Assembly (NCBI GenBank): GCA_003550305.1
Contig: QKYT01000511.1
Span: 1-36,389 of the forward strand
Direction of reading: 5' to 3'
DNA length: 36,389 bases
From: Glomus cerebriforme
Lineage: Eukaryota > Glomeromycota > Glomeromycetes > Glomerales > Glomeraceae
In this document: in pieces, positions 1 to 10,734 of the stretch
Layout of the letters: every line of letters starts with the position of its first letter
Position numbering within the stretch: position 1 is the stretch's first letter
Position numbers and translations under genes: made by a program
The notes under the pieces: model-generated
What the model saw: the letters and a program-made list of their open reading frames with translations, nothing else
What the model was told of the DNA's origin: nothing
Database searches by the model: none

Positions 1-1
1 T

Positions 2-345
2 TTACATGCGGGTACTTGGTTACTCCACCGTGATAATATTTCTTTTTTTTCTTCTATTAATTTACAGAATATAGAACAATTTTATATATTATCTTCTCAT
101 TTTAATGTTCCTTTTAAACCTCTTTTTTTCCCCTTCCCTCATACAGTAGCTTAGGCTAATTTCTTCTAATTAGCAGCTGTCAGGTTTTAACTAGATATAG
201 ATATAGAGTAGTAATTATGTAACGATAGTATAACTTTGTTTATCTATTCCCGTGATTTTTTCCTATGTCTTTGCTGTATTCCTTAAAAATTAAAAAATAA
301 AAATAAAAAAAATAAAAATAAACAATATTTTTTCTATAAAATAGC
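2..345 (+). mobile_element. 3' end of a non-LTR (LINE) retrotransposon
   Basis: Frame 2 reads from the window edge to a TAG near 154. It aligns residue by residue with the C-terminal end of the minus-strand LINE at 27067-27282: shared LHA, W, LHRD, SLQN/NLQN, IEQFY/LEQFY and the HFNV/YFNV region, in the same spacing. After the stop comes a short 3' leader-like region with ATATAGATATAGAGTA, also shared with the other copy, and an A-rich tail of TAAAAATAAA type (about 285-325). This is seen directly. That the element is a LINE follows from the RNase H and zinc-knuckle regions in the better copy at 26942-28454. The 5' part lies outside the window, so truncation cannot be judged. Confidence 0.7.
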
Positions 346-620
346 ATCAGAAAACATTGAAGTTGTTATTTTGACATCAATTTTGAAATATTTCTTTATT
401 TTCCTGTTTAAAATCCATCTTTTCAAATTTATTTTCCTCTTGAATGAAGCAATCATTACTTTATTACATCAAATATCCGAGCCCTTTCAATTTTTTCTTT
501 CTATAGGAAAAATCTGCCAAATAAGAATTACGGCACATACAGTATGTAGCATGAGTTTATTAATTTTAAAATGACGAAAATGATTTCATTAATTTTCCAT
601 GTGGAAAAATCTAATAAATA
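346..620. other. intergenic, no gene seen
   Basis: AT-rich sequence between the LINE tail and the decayed MGTRS copy. The 67-codon open frame at 371-574 begins with a non-ATG codon, has biased low-complexity composition and no recognisable domain, so it is not called. The last part (about 560-620) resembles the upstream flank of the intact MGTRS gene (ATTTTCCATGTGGAAAA versus ATTTTGCCATGTGAAA). Confidence 0.5.
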
Positions 621-900
621 AATTATTCGTAAACGTATTTCAAAAGGGGCTTATTCTGCACGTATTAAAAGAACCAGATGAGAGTCGTTTGTATTGTATG
701 TATCAATAATGTGATGGGTGGTGTAGGTGAATGGCTGGTAGAGTTTCTTTGCAGATTCATACATAATTTTTTTTGAATTCATATGAATTTGTTGAAGACT
801 TCGTAAAAAAAAGATATCAATTGGCGTATGATCATCAAACGGTGTATATCATTACGGTCGACAAGAGAATTTTTTTGATAATTTATTTAGTAATTAAACT
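621..900 (+). pseudogene. decayed copy of the MGTRS-type gene
   Basis: Blocks of this stretch match the intact gene at 1552-2142 in the same order: the ATTCGTAAACGTATT block, CCAGATGAGAGTC, the CAATGTGATGG block, the GGTGAATGG block with TTTCTT, the ATTCATA block, GATATCAATTGGCGTA with GATCATC, and ATCATTACGGTCGAC. Between them are many indels and frame changes, and the 5' MGTRS segment is missing. It is therefore a non-coding remnant, third in the window after the intact gene and the copy at 21.8-22.5 kb. It lies in direct orientation 5' of the intact gene, so an old tandem duplication is the simplest explanation (inference). Confidence 0.75.
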
Positions 901-1243
901 TTATGTAAATAATTTTTAAAAATTTACCTTCAAAAAAAAAAAAAATAAAAATAAAAAAAATACAAAGTAGATATTCAACTCAACATTCATTTTAAGTCAT
1001 TAAAGAAAAAATAAAGCATCGCAATTAATCGTAATGATGATTGATTTTAAAGTTAGTATGTATGGTGAATTACTTTTTGTATCTGTCATAATTATATCAC
1101 ACCGAATCACATTAGTCTGACTAATCCGTAACCACAAAAAAAATAGGTGACGAATATATTGATCACGTAAGTGCATATCATGTGATTTTTTGTTTAGGAT
1201 CATTTGAAAATGACATAATTTTGCCATGTGAAATCAAAAAAAA
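901..1243. other. A-rich tract and shared upstream flank
   Basis: A run of A with interspersed T (about 931-960) resembles a retroelement tail. The stretch around 1195-1243 (CATTTGAAAATGACATAATTTTGCC) is recognisably shared with the flanks of the two damaged MGTRS copies, so it belongs to the ancestral promoter region of that family. No coding region is supported; the minus-strand frame at 1000-1227 shows no family features. Confidence 0.4.
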
Positions 1244-1244
1244 T

Positions 1245-1679
1245 TTTTTTTTTTTTGGTTTTTCATTTCTACAAATTTTAATTAAAAATCGAAAACTACA
1301 ATATTAAAGAGAGCTACACTGCTGAAATTAATCATGGGAACACGAAGTATTACTTTTATTCGTAAACGTATTCCAAAACGGGAGTGTTCTGTAACTAAAA
1401 GATCATTAGGTGGACCAGATGAGAGTCAATACATTTATGAATATTTTGTTTGTGTATATCANTTTTTTTTTTTTGGTTTTTCATTTCTACAAATTTTAAT
1501 TAAAAATCGAAAACTACAATATTAAAGAGAGCTACACTGCTGAAATTAATCATGGGAACACGAAGTATTACTTTTATTCGTAAACGTATTCCAAAACGGG
1601 AGTGTTCTGTAACTAAAAGATCATTAGGTGGACCAGATGAGAGTCAATACATTTATGAATATTTTGTTTGTGTATATCA
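1245..1679. repeat. 218-bp tandem duplication spanning the MGTRS 5' end, with an N at the join
   Basis: The segment from the T-run at about 1245 to 1461 (5' leader, ATG at 1334 and first 42 codons) is repeated without visible change from 1463 to 1679 (ATG at 1552). The offset is 218 bp. The first copy stops at position 1462, which is N, and runs directly into the T-run of the second copy. The first ATG therefore opens only a truncated frame, and the second leads into the full gene. Either a real tandem duplication or an assembly overlap left unjoined would look like this; the N and the T-run at the join favour the second. Confidence 0.9.
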
Positions 1680-2142
1680 ACAATGTGATGGATATGTCGA
1701 AGGTGGGGTAGGGGAATGGTTGGCAGAATTTCTAAGCAAATTCATACGTGACTTTTCTTCAGTTCATCTGGATACTGGTTTCTTCGCTGCTAAATTTGTT
1801 AAAGACTTTATGGAAAAAGATGATCAACATAAACTGCTTTGCCCTATCGCACCTTTGCAGGAAATGTTCCGGCATGATCATCAATTGGCGTACATCATTA
1901 CGGTCGATTCGACAAGAAAATTTTTTGACGATAAATCTATCATGTTAAGTATGTACAGCAATTGTATTCTGACAGCACGACCAGAGAAGTTTATGAAAAA
2001 GTACAAGCAGTGTGAAAACCAAATAGAAGAATCGGAAATACAATATGAAGTAATCGATTATGGTGATGAAGAGGTGGAAAAAGAAGGGTATCTTTCAGAG
2101 GATCAATTGTTGGGTAAATTTCTATTGAAATGTAATTATTAA
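1552..2142 (+). CDS. MGTRS-type small conserved protein of unknown function (196 aa)
   Basis: An uninterrupted 196-codon frame starts ATG GGA ACA CGA and ends TAA; no intron is needed. The protein opens with MGTRS, then has a basic stretch, YEYFVCVYQQCDGY, and GGVGEWLAEFL (about residues 51-61), and ends in an acidic tail (YGDEEVEKEG). The combination of an MGTRS start, a Tyr-x-x-x-Asp-Gly-Tyr block and a Gly-x-Gly-x-x-Leu-x-x-Phe helix recalls a conserved hypothetical family that I know from bacteria, phages and some eukaryotes; I know no assigned function. No signal peptide or membrane segment is visible, so it is probably cytosolic. Start choice: the ATG is retained in the damaged copy at 21.8 kb. 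Two damaged copies lie at 621-900 and 21826-22486. It is followed 340 bp downstream by the membrane-protein gene at 2483 in both cassettes. Confidence 0.8.
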   Translation: MGTRSITFIRKRIPKRECSVTKRSLGGPDESQYIYEYFVCVYQQCDGYVEGGVGEWLAEFLSKFIRDFSSVHLDTGFFAAKFVKDFMEKDDQHKLLCPIAPLQEMFRHDHQLAYIITVDSTRKFFDDKSIMLSMYSNCILTARPEKFMKKYKQCENQIEESEIQYEVIDYGDEEVEKEGYLSEDQLLGKFLLKCNY

Positions 2143-2369
2143 GCTAGAATAAATATTATTTTAATAAAAAATCAAATACAGTTTTCTTTGAAAAAATTTT
2201 ACTAATACTTTTTGATTAATATTGAGAGTCTGATAATTTTTACTAAAAATTACATCATGATAATTACTGTGTTATCGCGTTGAACGAGTAAATCACATTG
2301 AATGAGTAAATAGGTGACAGTACCACGTTACGGTCTGTGACTCATAATTATGTAACCCTAGCAAAAAGG

Positions 2370-2378
2370 TATATATAG
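2370..2378 (+). promoter_or_regulatory. TATA-like box for the gene at 2483
   Basis: TATATATAG lies about 105 bp upstream of the proposed ATG at 2483, in the 340-bp gap between two same-strand genes. It is comparable in position to the TATAAATA box before the secreted-protein gene at 26054. Seen in sequence; function inferred. This region is missing from the second cassette copy. Confidence 0.45.
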
Positions 2379-2482
2379 ATGTCATTTTCACGAAAATTGA
2401 ACGGCACTTTACTTATTTTCAAAATATTGTAAAGTCTTTGAAATTTTTAACATATTTTTACTGTTTGCTGGCAAATAGAAAA

Positions 2483-3162
2483 ATGGCTAACATTAAAAGA
2501 TTTCACATTCTTCCTCTCCATTACTCACGTTTTCCTCTATCTTGCAGCCGGTCTGCATGGTTTCTTGCTGGATTCCTCTTTGGCTCGCTATTTGTGTTGG
2601 CACTTGGGTTGCCATCACTTTTTTATAATTTATTTTTATTTTTTCATAGTTGTTATGTTTACTATAAATCAGAAACAGGGCAAACAGTAGTAAATGATTT
2701 GAAACATTTGGTATCGTTCTATTTGGATATCCGCTCTGCAAGGGATTTAGAAGAAAAAATGCGACGTAAAGAAAGCATGGTTCCGCCTTTCTTTACCTGG
2801 ATTTTTCAAGACTACCCAGAAGTGGCTGCATATTTTCTTGGAACATTAAAACCAGTAACTCTTAATATGGTTTATAATAAGTTATCTAAAATGTTCTTAG
2901 ATTTTGTATGTATCAATCATTCTTTTTTAAATAACTATTAAATAAATAATTTTAAACTCTGAATTTTATTATTATTATTTTTTTTTATTTACAGGTAGTT
3001 AATTTACTTCTGGATTGGATATTTCCTAATCATTGGATAAAAGGTATGATAAAAAAAGCAGTGGTATTTGGTTATAAAAAATATATCATTCCAATAGTTT
3101 TTTCCACCAAATTGCCAACCATTTTGAGACAACGTGGATTAACTCCTGAAGAAATGGTCTAA
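2483..3162 (+). CDS. two-exon small membrane-anchored protein, unknown function (196 aa)
   Basis: Exon 1 is 2483-2905 and exon 2 is 2995-3162, joined in phase 0 across an 89-nt intron with GTATGT donor and TTTACAG acceptor. Without splicing the frame ends in a short unrelated tail. The start at 2483 (AAAAATGGCT) is preferred over an in-frame ATG 45 bp upstream. Residues about 22-50 form one long hydrophobic stretch (SAWFLAGFLFGSLFVLALG and on), which suggests a single membrane anchor or N-terminal signal-anchor. The remainder is amphipathic and charged (DLEEKMRRKES), with PPFFTWIF and a C-terminal basic segment ending GLTPEEMV. I do not recognise the family. The body of the protein is repeated almost unchanged at 22668-23136: only Lys to Arg, Val to Ala and Gln to Arg changes were noticed. 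That repeat suggests constraint or recent gene conversion. The upstream neighbour is the MGTRS gene. Confidence 0.75.
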
Positions 3163-4164
3163 AATATCCTTTTGCCTTTTGATAGAGTGGATTTCCCCCT
3201 GTTTCTCCTGTTTCTGATTTTTTTTTTCTTGTATATATGTTACAATTTAATTATTTTCAATCTTTGTATATATGATTTTTTTTTTTTTTTTTTACAATTT
3301 TTATTATTTCAATTTTTTTTTACAAAAAAATATATTAATTTTAATTCCCTACATTTGGAAGTAAAATTAATATTTCTGGTTTTTCAACAATTGTCCGCAA
3401 CAATTGTTGAGGATTAGCTTCTTAATTATTTTATTTACTACATTTAGGATTCCATTGCTTTCTCAAATCCGATCTAATTTAAATACGAATCCCAATTGGC
3501 TAATTCATTAAAATTAAAAAGAAGTGAGAAATAATTCTTAAAAAGAAAATAAAATCAATCCAAACTTATACCTTACTAAAATCTATATCATCTAGTTGGT
3601 CTAGAAGAGAATTTTATCAAGATCGTTCCTGAAAAGCCTGTCTAGAAGAAAAAAAGTGTAATCTAAAAAATTATTTCAAAAAATAGAAATTCGAAACACT
3701 AATCTAACGAAATATGTTTTCTAATAGAATCCACTGATATTGCCGAATTTATTCTTGAAAAACCCTAGAAGAAGAAAAAAAAAATGTTGGTAAAAGTTTT
3801 TTCTAAAAAAAAATCCAAACACTAATCATAATTTTAAATTTATGTACTTTAAAAGGATCCCACTAAACTTACCACCTCAGAAGAAGCAGCCCATCAAAAT
3901 TATATGTGACTTGAATATAACAAAAATAAGAACACCACATACAGCAAGAATTAGTTACACAAATTAAGCAAGAAGCCCAAAGAAAAAAACATAGTAAATT
4001 ATATTTAAAAAAATAATATGAAATGTGACCAAAAAATAAAAATGAAACTAATTTATCATTTAATGTTAATAAGAAAATCCTTCGAATAGAATAATTCTTG
4101 AAAAGAAAAAAGAATGATAAATTAATAAATAACTAGAATCTGTCCACCAAGTAGTATTTACAAT
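2684..4164 (+). repeat. segmental duplication, copy A
   Basis: From ACAGTAGTAAATGAT in exon 1 of the gene at 2483 to GTATTTACAAT at 4164, this stretch matches 22668-24171 in the same orientation. The match is nearly exact in the exons and weaker, with indels, in the 1-kb downstream flank. The flank itself contains T-rich 3' sequence (3163-3420) and no credible gene; the open frame at 3172-3417 is a T-run artefact. The MGTRS homology upstream (1463-2142 versus 21826-22486) extends the duplicated unit, although 2143-2683 has no counterpart. Confidence 0.9.
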
Positions 4165-4549
4165 CTAAATATATTTTCTGCATTTTAATCCCATATAAAT
4201 AAATTTAGTATCCAGCCAATTATTTTCTTTAGGACTGTAATAGTGCAAAATGTTATCACATTTATATGGAAAGTTGATTTGTAAATAAAATTAACCATAA
4301 GGTGATAAAAGCTAACCATTTGTACCCTGATAAGATAATATTTTCCGTAATCCTGTATCATGAATTTAATGTTCAATATCATCAAATAAAAATAAAAGGA
4401 ATTTTATTGCAATCCACAAATATTAATTTATTATATCTTTAGCTGGTTTTAGTGTAAACAAAGTTTAATTATTTATAAACTAGTAAATTGTATTTAAAAT
4501 AATGTTTGATTTTATTATATACCTGCAAATACATAAATACTATTTATAT
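4165..4549. other. intergenic, no feature seen
   Basis: AT-rich sequence between the end of the duplicated segment and the 3' end of the kinase gene. The minus-strand frame at 4185-4385 has no recognisable content. It probably includes the 3' untranslated region of the minus-strand kinase. Confidence 0.4.
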
Positions 4550-7500
4550 TTAATCTTCAATTGCACATTCAATACACTCAGAATCATAATTATATAAAAT
4601 TCCAGTAAGTAAGCGACTTGAATAGTATGCTTGTGGATGAGATTGTATAATAGAAGTATTGACCTGTTCTTGTGTTAAAGGATTATTGGCATTTACAAAT
4701 TCAAGCATATTATTTTCCAACCAGTTATCAAATTGAATCCTAAGTATTATATCCTTACTTCCTTCATCATTTAATTCATGATATTCATTCATACATCTGA
4801 CCCATTGAGACATAATATTTTCAAGACTTGATATAGTTGGTCTTTTAGAAGGATCCGAATCCCAACATTTTTTCATCAAGTCTATATAACATTGTGGGGT
4901 ATTTTCAATAATTTCAGGACGTTCTCCTTCACAAATATTTAAAGTAAGTTGATGATCATGTGCTATATTATTAAATGGAGGAATACCTGATGTAAATTCC
5001 CACATTATCATTGAAAAACTATAAATATCACTTGCTGAAGTATAAGGTTGATTCCTTAACACTTCAGGTGCTATATAAGGCAAAACTCCATAAATTCTAT
5101 TAGCAGAATCTTGTAAATCACTTATAGGTTTACATAATCCTAAATCAATAATATATGTTTCATAATTATCTGATATCAAAATATTACCATCATGAAGATC
5201 ACAATGAGCAAGATTTGATTCATGTATTGTCTTAATTCCTAAAACAATATTTTTTAATAACTGTAATTTGTATTGCCATTTGAATTTAACTATATTAGAT
5301 AAACATTTTCTTAAACTTCCTTCTTTTGCATAACTCATTACTATCATATAATTTAAATCATTTGGGTCTTGAGTAATTCCAAAGAATTGAATGAATTTTG
5401 AGAATGATTTTTTCTGACAATTGTAATGATGTTTCCACTATATAAATAATTAAATTATTAATTTTTAATAAAAAAAGAATAAACAAATTTACTATTGAAT
5501 ATGAATATCATACCTCACTTAAAAATTTATTATTTAAATTTGATGAGTTGTTAAGATTTTTGAGAATAACCTCATAACCTATTTGGGAATTACGCCTATT
5601 CCATTGTTGTTTATCAACATCCCAACTATCAATAGGTCCTTCTAACCAAATAGCCATATGAATTTCACTAAATCCTCCCTTATCAAAATGTTTAACATCT
5701 TTCAATTTATTATAAGGTATCCATTCTAAAACTTCATAACTACTTTTAGCACTTAGTTGTGCTTCTTGAATAAATTTATCAATAAATTCATTGTTACTAG
5801 TCCACTTTGAAAAATCTAATTGAAATCGTTTATTATTACATTGTTGACACCAATTGTAATCAATATATGGTTGCTTGCATTCTTTACATAATTCATCAAT
5901 ATCAGAATTTTTAGAAGTCTTTTTGCTATTTTCTTTGGTCCTGTAATACCAATAAAAAGCTTTTTCTAAATTTTTTTCTATTCCTGTCCCATTTTTATAA
6001 CATCTGGCTACATGGCCCATTGCAATTTCACTACCATTTTCTGCTGCTTTTTGATGCCAATAAAAGGCTTCTTCTAAATTCTTTTCTGTTCCAAAACCAT
6101 TTTCATAATACATTGCTAAACACCACATTGAATCTACATTACCATTTTCTGCTGCTTTTTGATACCAATAAAAGGCTTTTTCTAAATTCGCTTCTGTTGC
6201 AGGCTCATTAGAATAACAAGCAGCCAATTTATACATTGCAAATTTATCGTCATCATCTGCTGCTTTTTGATACCAATAAAAGGCTTTTTCTAAATTCTTT
6301 TCTGTTCCAAAACCATTATAATAGTGTACAGCTAAGTTATTTATTGCATTTCTATTACCATTTTCCACTGCTTTTTTATGCCAATAAAAGCTTTTTTCCA
6401 AATCCTTTTCAGTTCCTTCACCTTCAAAATAACATCCGGCTAAATAATCAAATGCATTTTCATTGCCATTTTCTGCTGCTTTTTTATACCAATAAAAAGC
6501 ATTTTTTAAATTTTTTTCTGTTCCTTCACCATTAAAATAACAATTAGCTAAGTTATTCATTGCATTTTTATCACCATTTTCCGCTGCTTTTTGATACCAA
6601 TAAAAGCTTTTTTCTAAGCTCTTTTCTGTTCCATTTCCATTTTCATAGCATATAGCTAAGTTATTCATTGCAATTTCATTACCATTCTCTGCTGCCTTTT
6701 GATACCAACAAAAAGCTTTCTCTATATTTTTTTCTGTTCCAAAACCATTTTCATAACATCTAGCTAAATTATTTAATGCAAATTTATTACCATTTTGTGC
6801 CGCTTTTTGATACCAATAAAAAGCTTTTTCTAAATTCGATTCTGTTCCATAACCATTTTCATAAAATGTGGCTAAATTATCCATTGCATCTTTATCATCA
6901 TTTTCTGCTGCTTTTTGATACCAATAAAAGGCTTTTTCTAAATTCTTTTCTGTTCCAGAACCATAAAAATAACGTGAAGCTAAACTGAATTGTGCATTAA
7001 TATGATTCATTTCTGCTGCTTTTTGACACCAATAAAAGGCTTTTTCTAAATTCTTTTCTGTTCCTAAACCTTTATCATAGCATATGACTAAATTATCCAT
7101 TGCATCATCATTGCCACTTTCTACTGCTTTTTGATACCAATAAAATGCCTTTTCTAAATTCTTTTCTGTTCCAGAACCATTAAAATAATGTATAGCTAAG
7201 TTATTCATTGCATCTTTACTACCATTTTCTGCTGCTTTCTGATTCCAATAAAAGGCTTTTTTTAAATTCTTTACTGTTCCAAACCCATGAAAATAATGTA
7301 GAGCTAATTTGTTCATTGCATCTTTATTACCATTTTCTGCTGCTTTTTGATCCCAATAAAAGGCTTTTTCTAAATTCTTTTCTGTTCCAGAACCATTAAA
7401 ATAATATGTAGCTAAGTTATTCATTGCGGCAATATTTCCATTTTCTGCTGCTTTCTGATTCCAATAAAAGGCTTTTTCTAAATTCTTTTCTGTTCCAAAC

Positions 7501-7724
7501 CCATGAAAATAATGTAAAGCTAAACTGAATTGTGCATTAATATGATCCATTTCTGCTGCTTTTTGACACCAATAAAAGGCTTTTTCTAAATTCTTTTCTG
7601 TTCCAACCCCATGAAAATAATGTAGAGCTAACTTGTTTATTGCATCTTTATCACCATTTTCTGCTTGTTGTTCTAACCAACAAATATCATCACTTAAATC
7701 AATAATATTAGTAGGAGTTGACAT
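4550..7724 (-). CDS. Sel1-repeat / tyrosine-kinase-like protein (about 1032 aa)
   Basis: Exon 1 is 7724-5514 (737 codons) and exon 2 is 5437-4550, joined in phase 0 across a 76-nt intron (GTATGA donor, TATATAG acceptor). Residues about 20-607 are 16 Sel1-type repeats of 36 aa built on GTEKNLEKAFYWYQKAAENG. Residues 613-629 carry two CxxC pairs (CKEC, CQQC) that could bind zinc. The kinase follows, about 672-925: glycine loop DKGGFSE (681-687), Lys722 in VILK, Glu737 at the exon join, HCDLHDGN (HCD variant of HRD, 815-817), DLG (835-837), APE (860-862) and the CWDSDPSKRP helix. All catalytic positions are filled, so an active kinase is plausible; specificity cannot be told. It resembles the expanded TKL/Sel1 families of Rhizophagus, probably in signalling. 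There is no signal peptide or membrane segment. The Sel1 array precedes the kinase, which I regard as the less usual order. Confidence 0.88.
5904..7667 (-). repeat. tandem 108-bp coding repeats (16 Sel1 units)
   Basis: The DNA that encodes the Sel1 array repeats every 108 bp. Blocks such as CTGCTGCTTTTTGATACC and AAAGGCTTTTTCTAAATTC recur on the plus strand with few changes. Units 14 (NEPATEAN) and 12 (EGEGTEKDLEKS) are the most diverged, and most others are near-identical. The low divergence implies recent amplification or ongoing unequal exchange, so copy number may vary between strains or be misassembled. Confidence 0.9.
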
Positions 7725-8860
7725 TTTTAGCGGTTTTTAAAGAATTTAAAAATTTTCTTGTCGTATTTAACTCATAATTATTCAAAGAAACCCAATCAGG
7801 TTAAATTAGAATAAATAAATCTGCAGTGACATGTCTAGTTCGGTCATGAATTTAGCCGAAAATTACTGTGCCTATCATATTCTGCAGTATGTATAGTAGT
7901 TTATTTTAAAAATTTATGTTACCTAAAAATTGAATAGTACTTTTTTTGATCTTTTTTTTACTAGGTTCAGCTTGGATTTTCTAGAATTAGCTTTATAAGT
8001 TAATGCAAAGATTTTTTAAAATTAAATTTGAATTTTTCTGACAACTCTTATTATTGATTTGATTTAATCTATATAAATTCTTCAGGAAGACTTTTTTTAA
8101 AAAAAATTTGGGTAATTCCACTTTTATATATAATCATATGATAATAATAACTAAAATAAAAATCTAAATAATAATAGTTTCAATATCATATGATACTTTC
8201 AAAATAACATTTGGTTTTGAATTTGGATCTTTATGTGTATTATAAAAATTTTACATTTGAACTTTGGACTTATATTTTGTAATTTTGTAATTGGCTGATA
8301 ATATAATTGTTTTTCGTCAGATCAAATAAATAATATTTTTAATACAAAAGATAAAATAATTTGACAATTATTATAATATAGTTAAATGTGATTTAGCATT
8401 AAAAAAAATTGCAATATTTAATTATATTCATAGCCACAATAATACATAACAATAATAAAATACTAAAGATGTCTTTAATAATAACCAAAATAGTTTTTTT
8501 ATTTTTAAATTTCAGAACTGGTAATTAAAAATTATAAAAAATGTTTGAAGTTTAAAATGAATGAAATAGTAATGCTTATTTAAGCTTTTAAACATAGAAA
8601 TTTAGGATAAATAATAAATTTTATTTGTTGTAATTTTGAGTATTAAAAGTCTTTTTATGTGGCACGACACTAATTAAGTGTTGTGTTCAGTTTTTCACTA
8701 CTGAAAAAATTTGTGTTATATTAATTTCAGAGTTAAATACAAAAACTCCATTCAGAAACCTTTTTCTGCGTTTACTTTTTAATTTTATAAAATAACTTTT
8801 TTTTGAATAAATTAAAACTTTAATAAGATTGGTAAATTATAATGTTCACAATGACATAGC
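7725..8860. other. intergenic region upstream of the kinase gene; small hairpin
   Basis: AT-rich, no credible open frame. It should contain the promoter of the minus-strand kinase gene, but no clear TATA box was found. At 8663-8685 CACGACACT-AATTA-AGTGTTGTG forms a 9-bp stem with one mismatch. It could be a fold-back remnant; no function is proposed. Confidence 0.4.
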
Positions 8861-8867
8861 TAAATAA

Positions 8868-9900
8868 TTGAAGTTTGTACAACAAACGGTTCTTGCTGAT
8901 AAATCTTTTACAAATAATGAAAAATCTTATGCATTAAAGGAAATAATTAAAATTTATGACAAATCTAAAGTTCTTTTTAATGAAGAAACAAAAAGAATTT
9001 NTGAAAATTGTAATCAAGAATGTTTAGCAATATTATATTGTGAATTTTGTGTTCAAAATTATTTGAAAGCAAATTTTTCAAATTGACATCTGAAAGTAAT
9101 AATATTGATAATTTAATACAAAAATGTCAAATGAATACAATTGACCCAGATAGAATTGTTGAATGGATTCCGTATAATAATTTAAAAAATATTGAATACC
9201 TAACAAAAAGCAGATGTTCTGAAATTTATACAGCAGTCTGGATTGATTAAATTATATAACTATGAAAATCTAAAATCTTGTTTAATAATAAAAAAGGATT
9301 AGCTCAAACTGAAAAACGGAAATAAATATTATGAAATGTTTCCTATTGAATCATTATATTGATCGGTTAGAAATTCAATTTCTAATGAACATATTAAATA
9401 TTATGAATATTTAGACTTTAAAAATATAAAATCAATAAGAAATAGTATATTTTAAAGCTTTTTTATGCTTAACTGAAACTATTTTAGCTTGAAATCTTTC
9501 AATAGTCAAACTTCAAAAATTATTAATATAAAATATAAATGCGAATATCATGAAAATTATAAATATCATATCCTAAACCTCTTTTACTATTTGAAGATAT
9601 TTTGTGAATAGTTCCTACAACATTTCAAAGACAAACAAATAATGATGGTAAAAAATATTATTATAAAACAAATAATCAGATGTATAATAATGTCGATGTG
9701 CTAAAGGAATATGTAAATAAAGCATATGAATTATATAAAAATCAGATAAAAAAAATGAAATCAGAAAATTTAGAATTATATATATTTATTCGATATATGA
9801 GCTTAGATATCATTATCAATCAACATGGAATAAGAACCAAAAAAGATGAAATTAAAGCATTTGAATTATACTGAAAAGGATGATAATATAGTATTTGCAT
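8868..9900 (+). pseudogene. decayed kinase/Sel1 gene, composite of two kinase N-lobes
   Basis: Segment 1 (8868-9081) reads the N-terminal region typical of these fungal kinases: NEKSYALKEI, NEETKRI, ENCNQECLA and CEFCVQNYLKANFS. It contains N at 9001, then a frame change, continuing at about 9047-9246 with IDNLIQKCQ, RIVEWIPYNNL and SRCSEIYTAVWID (kinase glycine loop region). Segment 2 (about 9390-9570) has YEYLDFKNIKSI and ETILALKSFN (kinase lysine context) and CEYHENY, separated by stops. Segment 3 (9680-9875) ends with NQHGIRTKKDEIKAFELY, a Sel1 repeat. Stops and shifts throughout exclude a working product. The same type of gene is intact on the other strand at 4550-7724. Confidence 0.75.
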
Positions 9901-10380
9901 TGTTATAAATGTGGAGTGGAGCTAAAAGTTTTGATAAAATTTTAATAGTCTTTGGAAAATCAAAATCAAATTAATTCAAAGCTATTATTTTTATTTTTCC
10001 TATAAACTATTTCAACTATCCATATCCATATTTATTGATAAATAATGAATATAGATATCACATGCACATAAGTGCATTGATACTTTTTTTTTGACTATTT
10101 CATGTTTTTTTCTAGAAATTTAAGTTTATTTTACTTTCTTTCACACTCTCTTCCATGCCTTCTTTCATGCTCTCTTTTTACCAAATTTAAAAATTTTTTA
10201 TAAACTACAATCTTTTTTTTATTTAAGCTGAAATTATAAATAAAGCAAATAAAGTTCAATTTATATGTAAAACAATCTCATTGAAAAATATATTCTTTGC
10301 TTATTCATGTTTTATAAAATACACATTAATTATTTATTTGATTCTTTAAAAATTAAAATAAAATTTCTAATATATCAGTT

Positions 10381-10518
10381 CTAGATCATGAAAATGATAA
10401 TGATAATAAAATGGAAGCACATAAAGGTGAATATGATAATGATATTGAGGTAAAATTTGAGCAAAACAATATCAAACAAAATGATCCACTAGCAAAAAAT
10501 ACAATGTACAATTATTAA
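10381..10518 (+). other. possible leftover terminal exon, acidic
   Basis: An open stretch follows an acceptor-like AATATATCAG and reads LDHENDNDNKMEAH, then acidic and amide-rich residues, to TAA at 10516. Composition resembles the acidic tails of kinase/Sel1 proteins. It may be the last exon of the pseudogene just upstream. There is no other support. Confidence 0.25.
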
Positions 10519-10734
10519 CTTGAAAAGATTTATTAAAATTAAAAGCGGAGAAAGAAGTATAGTAATATTGATATTAATCTTTTTAACTTTAAATATTTAA
10601 TGTCAATAACAATTTCGAATTGAACTTCATTTTTATAACATGAAATTGTCAGTAAATATTAAATATGATAAATACTAATTTGGTTATACCCTATTTTTAT
10701 TTATTTTTTTTAAAAAAAGGAATAAAAAATTAGT

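Noticed and set aside
371..574. 67-codon open frame near the window start
   Set aside because: Non-ATG start and hydrophobic composition from T-rich DNA; no domain, no conserved copy.
1748..1948. Open frame inside the MGTRS gene in another frame
   Set aside because: Overlaps the conserved gene out of frame; a shadow.
3172..3417. Open plus-strand frame after the membrane-protein gene
   Set aside because: Driven by T-runs in the 3' flank and not kept in the duplicated copy.
6020..7399. Several plus-strand open frames within the Sel1 array
   Set aside because: Antisense shadows of the 108-bp coding repeats; they recur only because the repeats do.
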